From Hungatella hathewayi (lineage in GTDB: Bacteria > Bacillota > Clostridia > Lachnospirales > Lachnospiraceae): a stretch of DNA of 64,000 nucleotides. Location: positions 4,428,001 through 4,492,000 of the forward strand of contig CP102274.1 in the NCBI GenBank assembly GCA_025149285.1. Reading direction: 5' to 3'. Every line of letters begins with the position of its first letter. The stretch's first letter is position 1. Below the pieces are notes generated by a model. The model had not been told where the DNA came from and did no database searches. It worked only from the letters and a program-made list of their open reading frames with translations. Of this stretch, positions 60,492 through 64,000 are shown piece by piece. Position numbers and translations under genes: made by a program.

Positions 60492-62938
60492 TTCTTTATG
60501 AGCTCCGGAACAGAAAATTTTAACTCTGCTTCTCCCTGGCTCACCAGAACTTCGTCCCCTTCTTTCACCGCTCCATCCAGAATTTCCTCTGCCAGCCTGT
60601 CCTCAAGACAGCTCTGAATGGTACGTCTTAACGGCCTTGCACCGTATTTTTCATCATATCCCTTGTTAATCAGGAACTCTTTTGCAGCCTCATCCACGGA
60701 GAGTGTGATGTTCATCTGTTCCTTCGTCCGCTTCATGATTTCTTTCAGCATAATGGTCACAATATCCTTCATATGCCCCTTGTTAAGCGGGTGGAAGACG
60801 ATAATCTCATCGATACGGTTGATAAATTCCGGCTTGAATATATGCTTCACTTCCTCCATCACACGGTCTTTCATCACCTTGTAATCCGCTTTCTCATCGG
60901 CAACTGCTCCAAAGCCTAAGCGCTTCGGGGAAATGATGCTCTCCGCACCCGCGTTCGACGTCATGATAATAACCGTGTTCTTAAAATCAATTTTTCGTCC
61001 CTGTGCGTCTGTGATATGGCCGTCATCGAGGACCTGCAGAAGGATGTTAAATACATCCGGATGCGCCTTTTCAATCTCATCGAAGAGAATGACGGAATAC
61101 GGATTTCTCCTCACCTTTTCACTGAGCTGGCCGCCCTCGTCGTAGCCCACATAGCCTGGCGGAGAGCCAATCATCTTGGAGACGCTGTGCTTCTCCATGT
61201 ACTCCGACATATCGACGCGGATCAGTGCGTTCTCCGTACCAAACATGGCCTCGGCCAGCGCCTTTGACAGCTCCGTCTTTCCGACACCCGTAGGCCCCAG
61301 GAACAGGAAGGAGCCGATTGGCCGCTTCGGGTCCTTTAACCCAACGCGACCGCGGCGGATCGCCTTGGCTACAGCGGTAACCGCTTCCTCCTGACCGATC
61401 ACGCGCTCATGGAGAATGGACTCTAAATTCTTGAGTCTCTGGCTCTCTCCCTCCTCCAGCTTTCTCACCGGAATCTTAGTCCAGCTGGAGACAACATCGG
61501 CAATCTCGCCCTCGTCGACCACCTGTTTTCTGGTGTCTTTATCCTTCTGCCACTTCTCACGGATCTTATCAATTTTCTCTTTCTTCTTTTCCTGTTTCTT
61601 CTTGATGGCCCCGGCCTTCTCATACGCTTCATCGCGGATTGCAGCTTCCTTCTGATCCTCCAGCTTCTCGATCTCTTTCTCCAGATCCTTGATCTCAGGC
61701 GGCTCCACAAATGCGGTCAGACGAACCTTGGAAGCAGCCTCGTCGATGACATCGATGGCCTTATCCGGCATAAACCGGTCGTTGATGTATCTGGCGGAAA
61801 GCTTCACCGCGGCTGTCAGGGCTTCATCCGTGATTGTCACATGGTGGTGCGCCTCATACCTGCCTCTCAAGCCCTTTAAGATGGCTACAGCCTCCTCCTC
61901 CGACGGTTCCTCCACGGTGACCGGCTGGAAACGGCGTTCCAGGGCGGAATCCTTTTCTATATACTTGCGGTATTCTTCGATGGTCGTTGCGCCGATAAGC
62001 TGCAGTTCTCCTCTGGCCAGGGACGGTTTTAAAATGTTGGAGGCGTCAATGGCTCCCTCCGCGCCTCCCGCGCCTATGATCGTATGAATCTCATCGATGA
62101 ACAGAAGCACCTCTCCATCCTCCATCACCTCAGCAATCACCTTTTTGATTCGTTCCTCAAACTCACCACGGTATTTGGACCCGGCCACCATACCAGACAA
62201 ATCCAGGGTCAGAACGCGCTTCTCTGCAATGGTTTCCGGTACATTTCCCTCAATAATCATCTGCGCCAGGCCTTCCACGACGGCGGTCTTTCCAACTCCC
62301 GGCTCACCGATCAGACACGGGTTATTCTTCGTCCTTCTGCTCAGGATCTGAATCAGACGCTTGATCTCCGTCTCACGTCCAATGACAGGATCCAGCTTGC
62401 CCTCTCTGGCAAGCGCCGTTAAATCGCGGCTGTAACTGTCCAGTGTCGGTGTGCTTCCCTTTGTCCTGGAGCCCTTTAGAAGTTCCTCCTTGTTGGCAGG
62501 CGCATCCTCACCCATGGCGGCCAAAACGTCGATATAAAGCTTCTGGATACTGATGCCGATGGTATTGAGCAGCCTCGATGCCACGCAGTCATTATCCCGT
62601 ATGATGGAAATCAGCAGATGCTCGGTTCCGATCAGTCTTGCCTTAAAACGAACCGCCTCTTTATAGCTGTTCTCCAGCACTCTTCTGGCGCTGGGGGTAT
62701 AGCCGTTCTCCTCCATGCGGACCGTCTGGTCCGGAGAGATCAGCTGGCTTACAAGGCCAATCACCTTTTCTTTCTTAACGCCGTTCTCCGAAAGGACTCT
62801 TGCGGCCACACCGCTGCCTTCCTCTAAAAGTCCAATCAGCAGATGCTCGGTTCCAACATAGCTGTGGCCCAGCTCCTCCGCTGCCTGGACAGCCAGATTA
62901 ATGGACTCTCTGGCCTTGGCTGTAAATCTGTCTATCAT
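60488..62938 (-). CDS. clpC: ATP-dependent Clp protease ATPase ClpC
   Basis: Hsp100 unfoldase that feeds ClpP and removes damaged or arginine-phosphorylated proteins. The 816-residue protein has two N-terminal repeats ([40 protein letters not shown]), Walker [14 protein letters not shown] (first ATPase), a coiled-coil/UVR middle (residues 410-470), Walker [15 protein letters not shown] (second ATPase) and Walker [14 protein letters not shown]. It lies 32 bases after mcsB and its stop codon is the base of a long hairpin. The operon would normally be repressed by CtsR, outside the window. Confidence 0.97.
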   Translation of the reverse strand: MIDRFTAKARESINLAVQAAEELGHSYVGTEHLLIGLLEEGSGVAARVLSENGVKKEKVIGLVSQLISPDQTVRMEENGYTPSARRVLENSYKEAVRFKARLIGTEHLLISIIRDNDCVASRLLNTIGISIQKLYIDVLAAMGEDAPANKEELLKGSRTKGSTPTLDSYSRDLTALAREGKLDPVIGRETEIKRLIQILSRRTKNNPCLIGEPGVGKTAVVEGLAQMIIEGNVPETIAEKRVLTLDLSGMVAGSKYRGEFEERIKKVIAEVMEDGEVLLFIDEIHTIIGAGGAEGAIDASNILKPSLARGELQLIGATTIEEYRKYIEKDSALERRFQPVTVEEPSEEEAVAILKGLRGRYEAHHHVTITDEALTAAVKLSARYINDRFMPDKAIDVIDEAASKVRLTAFVEPPEIKDLEKEIEKLEDQKEAAIRDEAYEKAGAIKKKQEKKKEKIDKIREKWQKDKDTRKQVVDEGEIADVVSSWTKIPVRKLEEGESQRLKNLESILHERVIGQEEAVTAVAKAIRRGRVGLKDPKRPIGSFLFLGPTGVGKTELSKALAEAMFGTENALIRVDMSEYMEKHSVSKMIGSPPGYVGYDEGGQLSEKVRRNPYSVILFDEIEKAHPDVFNILLQVLDDGHITDAQGRKIDFKNTVIIMTSNAGAESIISPKRLGFGAVADEKADYKVMKDRVMEEVKHIFKPEFINRIDEIIVFHPLNKGHMKDIVTIMLKEIMKRTKEQMNITLSVDEAAKEFLINKGYDEKYGARPLRRTIQSCLEDRLAEEILDGAVKEGDEVLVSQGEAELKFSVPELIKN

Positions 62939-62970
62939 ATCAGTATGTCCTCCTTGTTATTATCTCCCGC

Positions 62971-64000
62971 CTATTTTGCCAAATCAGGCAGCTCTCTGCG
63001 GATAAATTCCGCCCTTGCAATATCCAGTTCTTCCTTGCTTAAGGGCCTGTCGGATATCTTCTGTAAATTTGCCGGCTGCAGTCCTAGCATAAGACGGTAA
63101 ACGGAGCACGGTTCTTTCATTGCAAGCAGTCCGTCCGCCGTTCCTGCCATGACCTGGGACAAAAAGATCATTCCGTCTCTGGCCGTAAGCCTCCTGGCAT
63201 ATTTTAAAACACCGTAAGATTTGTATACCTCGTCTTCCCGTTCCAGGCGCCGCCGCTGGAGCGACATCTTCCTGACCGTCATCTCCTGGTTCGTCAGCTG
63301 GATGGCCGCCTTCGTAACCACATCGGCGATCTCCTTTTCGCTCTGTCCCAGCGTCTTCTGGTTCGATATCTCATAGAGGGAGCCAAAATTCTCCTCACCT
63401 TCGCCGTATACGCCGCGGACCGCTGTCCCGAACCGGCTCATGTCAGCGATCAGAGCCGGAAACTTTCGGCCTGATGACAGCATGGGCAGATGTACCACCA
63501 CAGACGCCCTCAGCCCGGTTCCCACATTCGTCGGAAAAGATGTCAGGTAGCCGTATCGGTCGTCAAACGCATAGGGAAACCGTTCATTGATATAATCATC
63601 CAGGGCATCTGCCCGCTCCCACAGTTCTTCCAGATGAAGTCCGGAAGAAAGCAGCTGAATCCGTATATGATCATCGCCGTTCAGCAGGATACTGGTATCC
63701 TCGTCCTCAGACAGAATGATGCCAGCCGGCGCCTTTTTTTCCACTGCGGCACGGTTTAAAATTCTCCGCTCCCGCAGGGCCGCACGGTCCAGTTCCTCCA
63801 GTTCTTCCAGCATGGCATATTCGTACTTCTTTCCTTCCACCTCTGATAAATCCTTCAGTCCGAATTCCAGGCGGCGGACCATCTCCTCACTCTCCTGAGT
63901 CCCGAGCATGGCCGGAAATTTATATTCTTCCCAGTTTCGCACCAGACGAATGCGGCTGCTGATGACACCCGGCCGGTTCTCGTCTGTCTTTTCAAACCAT
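62971..64000 (-). CDS. mcsB: Protein-arginine kinase McsB, N-terminus at window edge
   Basis: ATP:guanido phosphotransferase-type kinase that tags proteins on arginine for ClpCP degradation. The frame continues to the window edge, reading WFEKTDENRPGVISSRIRLV at its start, the known opening of McsB. Blocks such as YLTSFPTNVGTGLRASVVVH and IILSEDEDTSILLNGDDHIR cover the kinase centre. About 343 residues are present; one or a few N-terminal residues are missing. It is 32 bases upstream of clpC. McsA and CtsR would lie just beyond the window. Confidence 0.95.
   Translation of the reverse strand, partial: WFEKTDENRPGVISSRIRLVRNWEEYKFPAMLGTQESEEMVRRLEFGLKDLSEVEGKKYEYAMLEELEELDRAALRERRILNRAAVEKKAPAGIILSEDEDTSILLNGDDHIRIQLLSSGLHLEELWERADALDDYINERFPYAFDDRYGYLTSFPTNVGTGLRASVVVHLPMLSSGRKFPALIADMSRFGTAVRGVYGEGEENFGSLYEISNQKTLGQSEKEIADVVTKAAIQLTNQEMTVRKMSLQRRRLEREDEVYKSYGVLKYARRLTARDGMIFLSQVMAGTADGLLAMKEPCSVYRLMLGLQPANLQKISDRPLSKEELDIARAEFIRRELPDLAK

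Overview
The window looks like the chromosome of a gut-type anaerobic Firmicute of the family Lachnospiraceae (Clostridium cluster XIVa, near the Enterocloster / Clostridium symbiosum group). The grounds are a clostridial oxygen-defence set (rubredoxin, FprA, rubredoxin-fused NADH oxidoreductase), a probable pyrophosphate-type phosphofructokinase, an mcsB-clpC-radA cluster, a single-chain PurL, small families known from Lachnospiraceae (CD3324, DUF523, DUF2752, DUF6054, DUF6434), strong GGAGG ribosome binding sites and moderate GC content. Genus is inference. No prophage, integrase, insertion sequence or CRISPR array is visible; most of the window is ordinary chromosome.

Layout. 1-11 kb: aldo/keto reductase (cut by the window edge), rubredoxin, aspartate kinase, a minus-strand run (lipoprotein phosphoesterase, DUF523, HD protein, arginase-like protein, MATE pump), DUF2752 and small membrane proteins, a translationally coupled AraC-ClpP pair, and FprA. 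11-14 kb: small accessory genes, including a frameshifted zeta toxin with a 59-residue partner. 14-26 kb: ceramidase-like protein, MATE pump, TetR with a CDP-alcohol phosphotransferase, pentapeptide protein, LURP-one protein, deformylase next to a P-loop kinase remnant, ECF S component, TrmO, GNAT, UDG-like protein with WYL regulator, MerR. 26-38 kb: OLD nuclease, a membrane transporter, asparagine synthetase, HEAT protein, NADH:rubredoxin-type oxidoreductase, MerR, MscL, alpha-glucosidase, CofE-like ligase. 38-50 kb: membrane-anchored MerR, leuS, purL, phosphofructokinase, histidine phosphatase with a degenerate sigma-like protein. 50-64 kb: LysR, GNAT, nuclease-fused DinG-type helicase, a His-less HPr-like protein, tRNA-Trp, chemotaxis receptor, SAP protein, phosphoesterase, radA, a conserved hypothetical, clpC and mcsB (cut by the window edge).

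How they fit together. Rubredoxin, FprA and the rubredoxin-domain oxidoreductase are three steps of one known clostridial route that passes NADH electrons to oxygen, although they sit far apart. McsB, ClpC and RadA form the tail of the ctsR-type stress operon. PurL, LeuS, AsnB, aspartate kinase, Def and PFK are housekeeping.

Most unusual signals. (1) A roughly 165-base imperfect hairpin begins at the clpC stop codon; in its outer 58 pairs, ten of twelve differences become G-U pairs in the clpC-sense RNA and none do in the opposite strand. (2) A perfect 53-bp inverted repeat with a 9-base loop lies in the leader of the sigma-like gene and shares its terminal motif with two other sites. (3) A 35-codon Walker-A remnant precedes def. 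(4) Several regulators or carriers lack the part that normally defines their family: sigma without region 4, HPr without His15, MerR with membrane helices.
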